This document shows positions 51,059 to 58,085 of a DNA stretch of 64,000 bases, piece after piece (within the stretch, counting starts at the first letter, position 1; each line of letters starts with the position of its first letter). The DNA lies in the NCBI GenBank assembly GCA_026129185.1, contig JAHCIO010000016.1:33675-97674 (forward strand), read 5' to 3'. A program made the position numbers and the translations under genes. The stretch comes from Promineifilum sp019695075 (GTDB taxonomy: Bacteria; Chloroflexota; Anaerolineae; Promineifilales; Promineifilaceae). The notes under the pieces were generated by a model that made no database searches, was not told the origin of the DNA, and saw only the letters and a list, made by a program, of their open reading frames with translations.

Positions 51059-51658
51059 CTAGCCATCGTGCTCATGGCGGCGGAAGCGCAGCATCTCGCT
51101 CAGCGAGCCGGCTGCCGCGCCGACCGTGGCACGCATCTCGACTTCGACGTAGGGCGCGCAGCCGGTGGCCGCGGCGAACTCGCGGATCATGGCGTAGTCG
51201 CTGGGAATGATGTTGCCGGCGGCGTGGAGGGCGTCGATGGCGGCGTGGTCGAACCAGGCCACCAGGCCCTCGCTCTGCTCAGCCGCCTCGCCGCCGCGCA
51301 CGACCAGGTCGCAGACCAGCAGCAGGAAGTGCGCCCCCAACTCGGCCGGCGACCACGGCGTGACGCGCTCGCTGACCAACCCGCGCACGGCCACCAGAGC
51401 CGTCGCCAGACCGGTCTCCTCGCGCACTTCGCGGACAATGGCCTCGGCCAACGTCTCGCCGAAGTCCCACTTGCCGCCGACCAGCGCCCAGTGATCGGTG
51501 TATGGCCCGGCGGCGCGGCGAATGAGCAGCAGCCGCTCGCCGTCGTCGTGCGCCCGTCGGATGAGGGCGACGACCACGGGCGCGGGGGCCGTCTGCCCGC
51601 GCCAGCGCTGTTCGCGGGGCAACGCGGGGAGGGCGGTGAAGGGATCGTTTGTGTCCAT
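51059..51658 (-). CDS. NUDIX hydrolase
   Basis: 199 residues. The Nudix box spans about residues 61-83: GGKWDFGETLAEAIVREVRE then ETGL (Gx5Ex7REUxEExGU). It is preceded by VVVALIRRAHDDGERLLLIR and followed by LGAHFLLLVCDLVV. It hydrolyses a nucleoside-diphosphate-linked compound; the substrate is unknown. Starts downstream of the NACHT gene in the same direction with repeats in the 69-bp gap, and ends 33 bp before the pseudokinase start. Confidence 0.9.
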   Translation of the reverse strand: MDTNDPFTALPALPREQRWRGQTAPAPVVVALIRRAHDDGERLLLIRRAAGPYTDHWALVGGKWDFGETLAEAIVREVREETGLATALVAVRGLVSERVTPWSPAELGAHFLLLVCDLVVRGGEAAEQSEGLVAWFDHAAIDALHAAGNIIPSDYAMIREFAAATGCAPYVEVEMRATVGAAAGSLSEMLRFRRHEHDG

Positions 51659-51661
51659 AAG

Positions 51662-51727
51662 TAGTGGCCAGTGGTCAGTGGCCAGACCTCAGAGGTCTTC
51701 TGAGACCTCTGAGGTCTCACTGGTCAC
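51662..51727. repeat. Two AGACCTC-AGAGGTCT palindromes plus GGTCAGT units
   Basis: AGACCTCAGAGGTCT (51684-51698) and AGACCTCTGAGGTCT (51703-51717), preceded by gtggccagtggtcagtggcc of the 5088 family. It occupies the full gap between two genes. Confidence 0.88.
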
Positions 51728-53536
51728 TCACTGCCGTTCGCCAAAGTATTGTAGCAGCAACGCGTGGACGTAGGTATAGCCGCCGCCGACCTTGCGCAGC
51801 AGGTTGCGCTCGGCAGCCTGGTTAAGAAAGGCGGAGTAGTTGTCGGCAATGTGGCCGCGGTCGTAGAGCCGCCGGCGGAGGCGAAGGTGCTGGAAGGTGG
51901 CCAACCAGCCATAGGCCAGGGTGAAACCCAGGTTGAGATAAGCCATCAGCCACATCAGCCACGGCGCGATAGCCAGGACAACCGACCGGCCGCTGAGCGA
52001 CATGGCAACAAAGAGGGCCGTGCTGAACAGCAGCGCAGCCAGGAAACCGATCCTCGTGAGGACGGTGAAGCCACTCTGGAACGACTGATTGACGCCCTGC
52101 CCCGGCGTCATGCGCAACCGCAAATCGCCCGGCCGCAGCCCGGCCTCGACCGCGCCCAGCGTCCCGCCGGCGGCGGCCAGCAGCGCCGCCCAGGGGGTGA
52201 CGCCCCAGCGGCCGATCCAGCCGATCAGCGCCCCCAGCACCAGCCCGCCGGCCGCGCCGACGCCCATGCCCAGCGCGGCATAGGGCCACGACCAGCGGAG
52301 CGACTCAACCGTTTCGATGCGGTCGAACGGCAGCCGGGCGCGCAGCAGGAAGCGGCCGGTCAGGGCGGGCACGGCCGCGGCCAGCAGCCCGACCAGCAGC
52401 ACCGCCGCCGCCGCGCCCCAGCGGCCGAAGACGAGGGCGATGAAAACCGCCGGCAGCGCGGCCCCGGCCAGCATCGTGAAGATGAGCAGGCGCGCGCCCC
52501 GCTCGAAGCGCGGCCGGTCGCCGGCGTCCAGCCACGCGGGCTGCATGTCCTCCAGGAAGAACGTCGGCTTGCCCTCGCGGATGAGTTGCCTGGCCAGCCA
52601 GCTCAGCCAGGCGATGGTGTCGCTGGGCGAGAAGCGCATGTCCTTGCTGCGATAGCGGGCCATGCGCTCGGCGTAGACATCGAAGAGTTGCGTCCGCGTC
52701 AGCAGGCCCGCGCCCATGCCCTCGCCGCCCTCGGGCATGCGCCGGTAGGCCAGGGTCATGATGCTGAGCATCAGCGGCGTCTGGGCCAGCTCGCGCAGGG
52801 TGCGGTCGGCGGCCAGCGAGTCGCGCAGGCCGGCCAGCCGCGGCCCGCGCCGGGCCAGATAGGCGTCGATTTGCGCCAGTGTCAGCGGTTGCAGGACGAT
52901 GGCCTTATCCATGTTCAGGCGCGTGGCCAGGGCCTGGTAGTCGCGGCTGCGGGCGGTGACGAGCATAGCGACATCGGGATGCTGCCGGCGAAAGGCATTG
53001 ATGGCCTCGGCGCAGGCCGGCCGCAGCGTCGCCTCGACCTCGTCCAGCCCGTCGAGTAGGGGCACGAACTGGCCGGCGTCGATCCACTGCGCGGCCAGCC
53101 GGCGCGGCGTCTCGTAGTTGTTGGCCAGCTGGTCGGCGAGCCAGTCGGCCAGCGGGCGGTCGTCGGTGTAGGCCGACAGGGCGAAGACGGCCGGCATGGG
53201 GCAACTCGGGTCGGCCTCAGCCTCGGCCAGCAGGCGGCTGACCAGTTGCAGCAGCATCGTCGTCTTGCCCGCGCCCGGCTCGCCCAGCACCAGCAGGACG
53301 CGCTCGGCGGCGCTGAAGACGTCGGCGATGGTCGTGCCCAGGGGCAGGAGGTAGTCGTACTCGGCCGCCTGTTGCCAGCTGGGCACGCCGCTGTTGCCCA
53401 GCGCCGCCGGCCGGTAGGCAAAGCCGAGGTCGATGATCTCCCCGCCGTGCAGCGATTCCTCCAGCACGCCCTGTAGCCAGACGGTTTTGACCCGCTCCAG
53501 CATGACTGCCCGGTTCTGCCGCTCCTGTTCGTTCAT
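51728..53536 (-). CDS. NACHT-domain NTPase with C-terminal membrane domain
   Basis: 602 residues. A leader region (1-80) precedes Walker A VLGEPGAGKTTMLLQLVSRL (85-92 core), and FVPLLDGLDEV (Walker B with the extra acidic residues of NACHT) at about 157-167. Sensor-like VLVTARSRDYQAL and QTPLMLSIMTLAYRRMPEGG match the NACHT helical part. From about 340 to 570, six or more membrane segments follow (IFTMLAGAALPAVFIALVFG, LGMGVGAAGGLVLGALIGWI, IGFLAALLFSTALFVAMSLS), then a cytoplasmic tail YDRGHIADNYSAFLNQAAER. The start at 53536 is chosen for GGAGGGAC upstream. NACHT/STAND proteins act as signalling switches, some in phage defence. Role here not known. Confidence 0.85.
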   Translation of the reverse strand: MNEQERQNRAVMLERVKTVWLQGVLEESLHGGEIIDLGFAYRPAALGNSGVPSWQQAAEYDYLLPLGTTIADVFSAAERVLLVLGEPGAGKTTMLLQLVSRLLAEAEADPSCPMPAVFALSAYTDDRPLADWLADQLANNYETPRRLAAQWIDAGQFVPLLDGLDEVEATLRPACAEAINAFRRQHPDVAMLVTARSRDYQALATRLNMDKAIVLQPLTLAQIDAYLARRGPRLAGLRDSLAADRTLRELAQTPLMLSIMTLAYRRMPEGGEGMGAGLLTRTQLFDVYAERMARYRSKDMRFSPSDTIAWLSWLARQLIREGKPTFFLEDMQPAWLDAGDRPRFERGARLLIFTMLAGAALPAVFIALVFGRWGAAAAVLLVGLLAAAVPALTGRFLLRARLPFDRIETVESLRWSWPYAALGMGVGAAGGLVLGALIGWIGRWGVTPWAALLAAAGGTLGAVEAGLRPGDLRLRMTPGQGVNQSFQSGFTVLTRIGFLAALLFSTALFVAMSLSGRSVVLAIAPWLMWLMAYLNLGFTLAYGWLATFQHLRLRRRLYDRGHIADNYSAFLNQAAERNLLRKVGGGYTYVHALLLQYFGERQ

Positions 53537-53613
53537 GTCCCTCCGCGGAAAGCCGCTACCCATAGAGTACCTGCATTGGCCGGCGGCGCATGAAAAAGAG
53601 GGGTGAAATCGGG

Positions 53614-53706
53614 GCAGTGCGTCGCACTTTCTTGAGTGCGTCGCACTTTCTTCTTCTTGGACTACTCAAGAAAGTGCCTGGCACTCAAGAAAGTGCCAGG
53701 CACTGC
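53614..53706. repeat. Long inverted repeat AAGAAAGTGCCAGGCACT type
   Basis: The 39-nt arms (53614-53652 and 53668-53706) pair with 4 mismatches around a 15-nt loop. Each arm contains two AGTGC-nnn-GCACTTTCTT units. It sits directly upstream of the methyltransferase -10 box. Confidence 0.9.
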
Positions 53707-53716
53707 GCCGGCGGGC

Positions 53717-53722
53717 TATAAT
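53717..53722 (+). promoter_or_regulatory. -10 box TATAAT 8 nt before methyltransferase start
   Basis: Perfect hexamer. A GTGCCA hexamer 18 bp upstream, in the repeat arm, may serve as a weak -35. Leaderless geometry. Confidence 0.55.
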
Positions 53723-53730
53723 CGTGCCCG

Positions 53731-54624
53731 ATGGACGACCACACTGATTCACTCGCCCGCGCGCTCTGGCACATCTACCGGCGGCCGGAGGCGACACTGT
53801 GGCAGGGCGGCGGCAATCTGCCCTGGAACGATCCGGCCTTCTCGGCGCGGATGCTGGCCGAGCACCTGGACGAAAGCCACGGCGCGGCCTCGCGGCAGGC
53901 GGCCGAGCGGGCGGCGCAGATCGATTGGCTGTGGGCGCAGTTGCGGCTGGAGCCGGGCCGACGGCTGCTGGACCTGACCTGCGGGCCGGGCCTCTACGCC
54001 GTCGCTCTGGCGCGGCGCGGTGTCCATGTGACCGGCGTTGACTTCAGTCCGGCGGCCGTCGCCTACGCCCGGCAGCTGGCCCGCGACCGGCGCGTCGGCG
54101 ACCGCTGCGCCTTCGTCGAGACCGACGTGCGCGCCTATGAGCCGGAGCCGGGGAGCTATGACGCCGCGCTGTTTCTCTACGGGCAGTTGGCCGTCTTCCG
54201 GCGCGAGGAGGCGGCGGCGCTGCTGGGCAAGGCGGCGCGGGCGCTGCGGCCGGGCGGGCGGCTGGTGGTGGAGCTGCTCGACCAGGAGCGCGTTGACAAG
54301 ACCGACAGCACGTGGTGGTTCAGCGATGACAAGGGGCTATGGGGCGACAGGCCCTTCCTGAACCTGGGCGAGCGGCGCTGGGACGCGGACGCGCGGGCGT
54401 CAATCGAGCGCTACACGACGATTGACCTGGCGACGGGCGGGCTGAGCGAGATCGTCCTTTGCGACCAGACGTATGCTGCCGGCGAGATGATCGCCCTGAT
54501 GCAGGCGGCCGGCTTTGGCGCGGTGTCGGCCCATGCGCGCTGGGCGGGGTTGCCGTTGTATGATGCGGAGGAGTGGGTGGTGTACGTGGCCTCAACGCCG
54601 GTCATCGCGGCCGACCTGGTCTAG
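53731..54624 (+). CDS. Class I SAM-dependent methyltransferase
   Basis: 297 residues. SAM motif I LLDLTCGPGLYAVALARRGV (residues 84-103), motif II VTGVDFSPAAVAYARQLARD, motif III YDAALFLYGQLAVF and LRPGGRLVVELLD. N-terminus has an odd WHIYRRPEATLWQGGGNLPW. Substrate unknown; the general form matches ubiquinone/small-molecule methyltransferases. A TATAAT lies 8 nt upstream. Its last 33 bp overlap the end of the convergent HEPN gene, so the two stop regions are interlocked. Confidence 0.88.
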   Translation: MDDHTDSLARALWHIYRRPEATLWQGGGNLPWNDPAFSARMLAEHLDESHGAASRQAAERAAQIDWLWAQLRLEPGRRLLDLTCGPGLYAVALARRGVHVTGVDFSPAAVAYARQLARDRRVGDRCAFVETDVRAYEPEPGSYDAALFLYGQLAVFRREEAAALLGKAARALRPGGRLVVELLDQERVDKTDSTWWFSDDKGLWGDRPFLNLGERRWDADARASIERYTTIDLATGGLSEIVLCDQTYAAGEMIALMQAAGFGAVSAHARWAGLPLYDAEEWVVYVASTPVIAADLV

Positions 54625-55086
54625 GAACGACGCGAACTGGATGAATTCAGCTTTCACTTGCTCATAAAGCCTGGCGCCATCGTTAACAAGTCGTTGCACA
54701 CGTTGGGCATCCAGATTGTAGGCATAGACGTTGCGCACGACGTGACGAAATCGCATGAACTCAGACAGGGCCTGGCACGTGTCGCGGGACAGCACCGCCG
54801 GGCGTACATCGGGGAACGCCACGCACATTTGCTCCAATAGCGCCCGATGCCAATCTGGGCCAGCCGGTACGCTCTTGTCGACAATGGCGGCAACCTGCTG
54901 AAACGCACGCTCCAGTCCGGTGTAGAAGTCGTGCAAGTTGAGGGCAGCGGCGTCGACGTACAGGTCGTGATCGGCCGTTGCCTCTTGGGCAGCTTGTGAC
55001 GCTCGCCCGGCGCGGGCTATTGCCTGTTCAAGGTCGGCCAATTCCTGGTGTATCCGCCCGGCAAGTAGCACGTATTCGGCGATCAC
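54592..55086 (-). CDS. HepT-like HEPN ribonuclease toxin
   Basis: 164 residues, all-helical. AEYVLLAGRIHQELADLEQA, DLYVDAAALNLHDFYTGLER and FMRFRHVVRNVYAYNLD (residues 110-126). The last block is the HEPN catalytic/target region with Arg, His and Tyr close together. The spacing is not the textbook R-x4-6-H but resembles the HepT clade with RFRHVVRN-Y. GTG start overlaps the upstream nucleotidyltransferase by 4 bp. HepT-MntA pairs form type VII-like toxin-antitoxin modules in which MntA AMP-ylates HepT. Its 3' end overlaps the convergent methyltransferase gene. Confidence 0.82.
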   Translation of the reverse strand: MIAEYVLLAGRIHQELADLEQAIARAGRASQAAQEATADHDLYVDAAALNLHDFYTGLERAFQQVAAIVDKSVPAGPDWHRALLEQMCVAFPDVRPAVLSRDTCQALSEFMRFRHVVRNVYAYNLDAQRVQRLVNDGARLYEQVKAEFIQFASFLDQVGRDDRR

Positions 55087-55460
55087 AGCTCGATCCCATC
55101 CCGCTCGATGGCGGCCAGTAGCTCCGGCGTACAGGTGTTGACGTCGACCAGGTTGACTTCTACCCTGGCGTCCAAGTCCATCACCGCCCCCAGAGCGAAA
55201 AGCGAGTCTCGTTCGGCCAGTCCCCAGGCGGCAATATCTACGTCAGACCAGGGGGTGAACCAGCCGCCGTGTGCCAGCGACCCAAAGACAACGACGCGCG
55301 TGGCGTTGTACTGCGCTCGCAACAGGTCAGCAGCCCGCCGAGCAGCAGCCCAGGCTACGTCGCGGCGCGCTTGCTCCGCCTCGCGATCGCGTTCGCGCCG
55401 ACGTCTAGCTGTCGCGCGGTAGACGCTGAGTTCTTGATCGCTCAAGGGCAACTTGATCAT
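55083..55460 (-). CDS. MntA-like nucleotidyltransferase antitoxin
   Basis: 125 residues. An Arg/Glu-rich helix (RRRRERDREAEQARRDVAWA) precedes the minimal nucleotidyltransferase core VVVFGSLAHGGWFTPWSDVD with Gly60-Ser61 and Asp73-x-Asp75. A third acidic strand is EVNLVD. This is the MNT half of a HEPN/MNT toxin-antitoxin pair. The N-terminal basic/acidic helix is longer than in many MntA proteins. Start at 55460: GGAG lies 9 nt upstream; a longer frame is antisense to ccmA and rejected. Head-to-head with ccmA. Confidence 0.85.
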   Translation of the reverse strand: MIKLPLSDQELSVYRATARRRRERDREAEQARRDVAWAAARRAADLLRAQYNATRVVVFGSLAHGGWFTPWSDVDIAAWGLAERDSLFALGAVMDLDARVEVNLVDVNTCTPELLAAIERDGIEL

Positions 55461-55478
55461 TCCATTTGCTCCTATGCT

Positions 55479-55484
55479 ATTGTA
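55479..55484 (-). promoter_or_regulatory. -10 box TACAAT of the HEPN/MNT operon
   Basis: On the minus strand, 18 nt before ATG 55460. Leaves about 11 nt of leader with GGAG. Confidence 0.45.
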
Positions 55485-55509
55485 CCAAGAAATGCCCTGT
55501 CGTTGTGGT

Positions 55510-55537
55510 TTGCCGCAATGCCCCAATCCCCTACAAT
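55510..55537 (+). promoter_or_regulatory. ccmA promoter, leaderless geometry
   Basis: TTGCCG (55510-55515), a 16-bp spacer, then TACAAT (55532-55537). ATG 55546 lies 8 nt after the -10, so the transcript should start at the ATG. Confidence 0.5.
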
Positions 55538-55545
55538 TCACCCCA

Positions 55546-56244
55546 ATGATCCGCCTCAACGCCGTCGTTAAACAATATGGCCTCAACCCGGTGCTGCGCG
55601 GCGTGAATCTGCACGTGCAGGCGGGTGAGTTCGTCACCCTGGTGGGACCGAACGGGGCGGGCAAGAGCACGCTCATGGCCATCGTCGCCACGTTGCTGCG
55701 GCCGACGTCCGGCGAGGTGCGCGTCGGCGGCTGGCCGCTGCCGGCGGCGGCCGACCGCGTGCGCCGGCACATCGGCCTCGTCTCCCACCATGCCCTGCTC
55801 TACCGTGACCTGACCGCGGCCGAGAACCTGGCTTTCACCGCCCGCCTCTACCGCCTGCCCGACGCCGAGGCGCGCATCATGGACGCCCTGCGCAAGGTCG
55901 GCCTCTTCGCCCGCCAGCGCGACCCGGTGGGCACGTTCTCGCGCGGCATGTTGCAACGCCTGACCATCGCCCGGGCGACGCTCCACGAGCCGGACGTGCT
56001 GCTGCTCGACGAGCCATACACCGGCCTCGACCAGGAGGCCAGCGCCCTGCTGGATGAACTATTGCGCGAGGAAGCGGTCCGCGGCCGGACGATCCTGATG
56101 ATCACCCACGACCTGGGGCACGGGCTGGGGTTGGCCGACCGGCTGGCCATCCTCTACCGTGGCCAGATCGCCCGCGAGGTCGCCCGCGCCGACATCAGCC
56201 CGGCGGCGGTCTATGACCTCTACGCTGAGGTGACGATGGTATGA
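55546..56244 (+). CDS. ccmA: Heme exporter ATPase CcmA
   Basis: 232 residues. Walker A TLVGPNGAGKSTLMAIVATL (about residues 32-47), Q-loop IGLVSHHALLYRDL, signature GTFSRGMLQRLTIARATLHE, Walker B VLLLDEPYTGLDQEA and H-loop LMITHDLGHGL. The SHHALLY and GMLQRL variants are those of CcmA. It powers the CcmABC(D) machine that loads heme on CcmE in cytochrome c maturation system I. Start at 55546 just after a -10 box; no ribosome binding site. It overlaps ccmB by ATGA. Confidence 0.9.
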   Translation: MIRLNAVVKQYGLNPVLRGVNLHVQAGEFVTLVGPNGAGKSTLMAIVATLLRPTSGEVRVGGWPLPAAADRVRRHIGLVSHHALLYRDLTAAENLAFTARLYRLPDAEARIMDALRKVGLFARQRDPVGTFSRGMLQRLTIARATLHEPDVLLLDEPYTGLDQEASALLDELLREEAVRGRTILMITHDLGHGLGLADRLAILYRGQIAREVARADISPAAVYDLYAEVTMV

Positions 56245-56942
56245 GCGCGTTCCTGGCGGCCGTGTGGGCCGTGGTCTGGAAAGACCTGCGCATCGAGGGG
56301 CGGACGCGCCAGACGATGAGCATCATGGTGATGTTCTCGCTAGCGACGATCATCATGTTCAACTTCGGGCTAGGCATGGCCGTCAACGTCAACCTCGACG
56401 CCGGGCGCAACGTCTCGCCGGCGCTGCTGTGGGCGGTGGTGCTGCTGGCAGCCATCCTGGGGCTGAACCGCTCGCTGGCCCTCGACCGCGAGAATCAGGT
56501 CTTCGACGCCCAACTCATCGCCCCCATCCCGCGCAATGCCCTCTACGCGGGCAAGGTCATCAGCATCAGCCTGTTCACACTACTGCTCGACCTGATTCTG
56601 GTGGTGCTGTTCACGGTGTTCTTCAACCGGCCGTTCTATCTGCCGCTGGTGCTGCTAGTGCTGGCGCTGGGCACGATCGGCTACGTGGCCGCAGGGGTGC
56701 TGATCACCTCCATGACCATTCAGGCGCGCACGCGCGAGGTGCTGCTGCCGGTGCTGCTGCTGCCGGTGTCGCTGCCGCTGGTGCTGCCCGCGGCCATGGC
56801 CACGACGACCTACATCAACGCGGCCATGCTGGGCGAGGCGTCGTGGGCGGCCGTGCGCGCGCCGGTGCTGCTGGTCGCGGCCTATGATCTGCTGATGCTG
56901 GCCGTGGGTTTCCTGACGTACCGTTTTGTGGTAGAGTCCTAG
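56241..56942 (+). CDS. ccmB: Heme exporter permease CcmB
   Basis: 233 residues, six membrane segments. AAVWAVVWKDLRIEGRTRQT, SPALLWAVVLLAAILGLNRS, IAPIPRNALYAGKVISISLF and VLLPVLLLPVSLPLVLPAAM match CcmB throughout. It is the membrane subunit for CcmA. Translationally coupled to ccmA. A hairpin (56954-56987) follows before ccmC. Confidence 0.92.
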   Translation: MSAFLAAVWAVVWKDLRIEGRTRQTMSIMVMFSLATIIMFNFGLGMAVNVNLDAGRNVSPALLWAVVLLAAILGLNRSLALDRENQVFDAQLIAPIPRNALYAGKVISISLFTLLLDLILVVLFTVFFNRPFYLPLVLLVLALGTIGYVAAGVLITSMTIQARTREVLLPVLLLPVSLPLVLPAAMATTTYINAAMLGEASWAAVRAPVLLVAAYDLLMLAVGFLTYRFVVES

Positions 56943-56953
56943 CCGGCAACCAG

Positions 56954-56987
56954 CCACGAGCGACGCAGGGGGAACCGTCGTTCGTGG
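56954..56987 (+). promoter_or_regulatory. Intercistronic hairpin between ccmB and ccmC
   Basis: CCACGAGCGACG and CGTCGTTCGTGG pair (one G-T) around caGGGGGAAC. There is no T-tract, so it is more likely an mRNA processing or stability element than a terminator. Confidence 0.5.
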
Positions 56988-57017
56988 TCGATTCTGTCTT
57001 ATCTGGAGTAAGTCATC

Positions 57018-57986
57018 ATGAATCCAGCGACGATTGTAAATCCGCGACTCGACCGGGCCATTCGGATCATGAGCATCCTGGCCGTCGTCGGCATGGTCAT
57101 CACCATCGGGGCGATCTTCCTCTTCGCGCCGGTGGAACTCAACATGGGCAACGTTCAACGGCTGTTCTACTTCCACGTCGGCTCGGCCTGGGTGGGGGCG
57201 ATGGTCTTTGGCGTGGCCCTGGTGTGCGGCGTGTTGTACCTGTGGCGCGGCCGGCGCGTGTTCGACACGGTGTCCCTGGCGTCGGTCGAGGTCGGCCTCG
57301 TCTTCCTGTCGATGGCCATCGTCGGCGGCTCGTTCTGGGGCAAGCCGGCCTGGAATACGTGGTGGCTGTGGAGTCCGCGGCTGACGCTGGTGACGGTCGC
57401 CTGGCTGGTCTATGCGGCCTACTTCATGCTGCGCGGGGCCATTGAAGACGACCACCGCCGCGCCCGCTACGCCGCCATCTACGCCATCGTCTCCTTCGTC
57501 ACCATCATCCTGACCTACATCAGCATCCGCATCTTCCGCGACATCCACCCGGTCGTCTTTGGCGGCACAACCGAGGCCGCCGCCGGCGCGGCCGAGGGCT
57601 TGCAGGACTTCAACGGCCTCGACTCGGCGCGCATGGGCATCACCCTGCTCATCAGCGTCATCGGCTTCACCCTGCTGGGGTCGGCGTGGATTCTGATGCG
57701 CATCCGCCTGCAGAACCTGATCGACTACGCCGACGGCCTGAAGATGCGCGTGGCCGCCCGCCTGAGCGCCCGGCCGCGGCCGGCCGTCGTTTCCGGCCTG
57801 GCCCTCGTCCTCTCTCAGGTGGGCGAGCCGAATCAGTTCAACGCCTACCTCATCGGCGGCTATACGGTCATGTCGGCCTTCTGCCTGCTGTACATGGGCT
57901 ACCTGGCCATGCGGCAGCGCAACCTGCAAGGGGACATTGCCCTGCTGACTCAGTTGCTACAGGAGGGCGACCGGCCGCGCCGTTAG
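57018..57986 (+). CDS. ccmC: Heme exporter CcmC with CcmD-like C-terminal extension
   Basis: 322 residues. Six CcmC membrane segments with MGNVQRLFYFHVGSAWVGAM and the heme/WWD signature WGKPAWNTWWLWSPRLT (about residues 112-128). IHPVVFGG carries a conserved His. After the usual end (about residue 240) there is an extra segment AYLIGGYTVMSAFCLLYMGY followed by LAMRQRNLQGDIALLTQLLQ, the one-helix-plus-basic-coil layout of CcmD, which is normally a separate small gene. A CcmC-CcmD fusion is inferred. It passes heme to CcmE. CcmE and CcmF are not in this window. Confidence 0.88.
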   Translation: MNPATIVNPRLDRAIRIMSILAVVGMVITIGAIFLFAPVELNMGNVQRLFYFHVGSAWVGAMVFGVALVCGVLYLWRGRRVFDTVSLASVEVGLVFLSMAIVGGSFWGKPAWNTWWLWSPRLTLVTVAWLVYAAYFMLRGAIEDDHRRARYAAIYAIVSFVTIILTYISIRIFRDIHPVVFGGTTEAAAGAAEGLQDFNGLDSARMGITLLISVIGFTLLGSAWILMRIRLQNLIDYADGLKMRVAARLSARPRPAVVSGLALVLSQVGEPNQFNAYLIGGYTVMSAFCLLYMGYLAMRQRNLQGDIALLTQLLQEGDRPRR

Positions 57987-58085
57987 GCCGTTTGGCGCTT
58001 CCCCTGGGCGCGGCGGCGCGTATGCTTACGGTGTAAGAACGCCGCCGGCTGCGTCGTCGGTGTGGGTAAGGGTCATGGAGAGAGT

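Noticed and set aside
55461..55772. Upstream extension of the MNT antitoxin to 55772
   Set aside because: The added residues are antisense to ccmA; GGAG and the -10 box support 55460.
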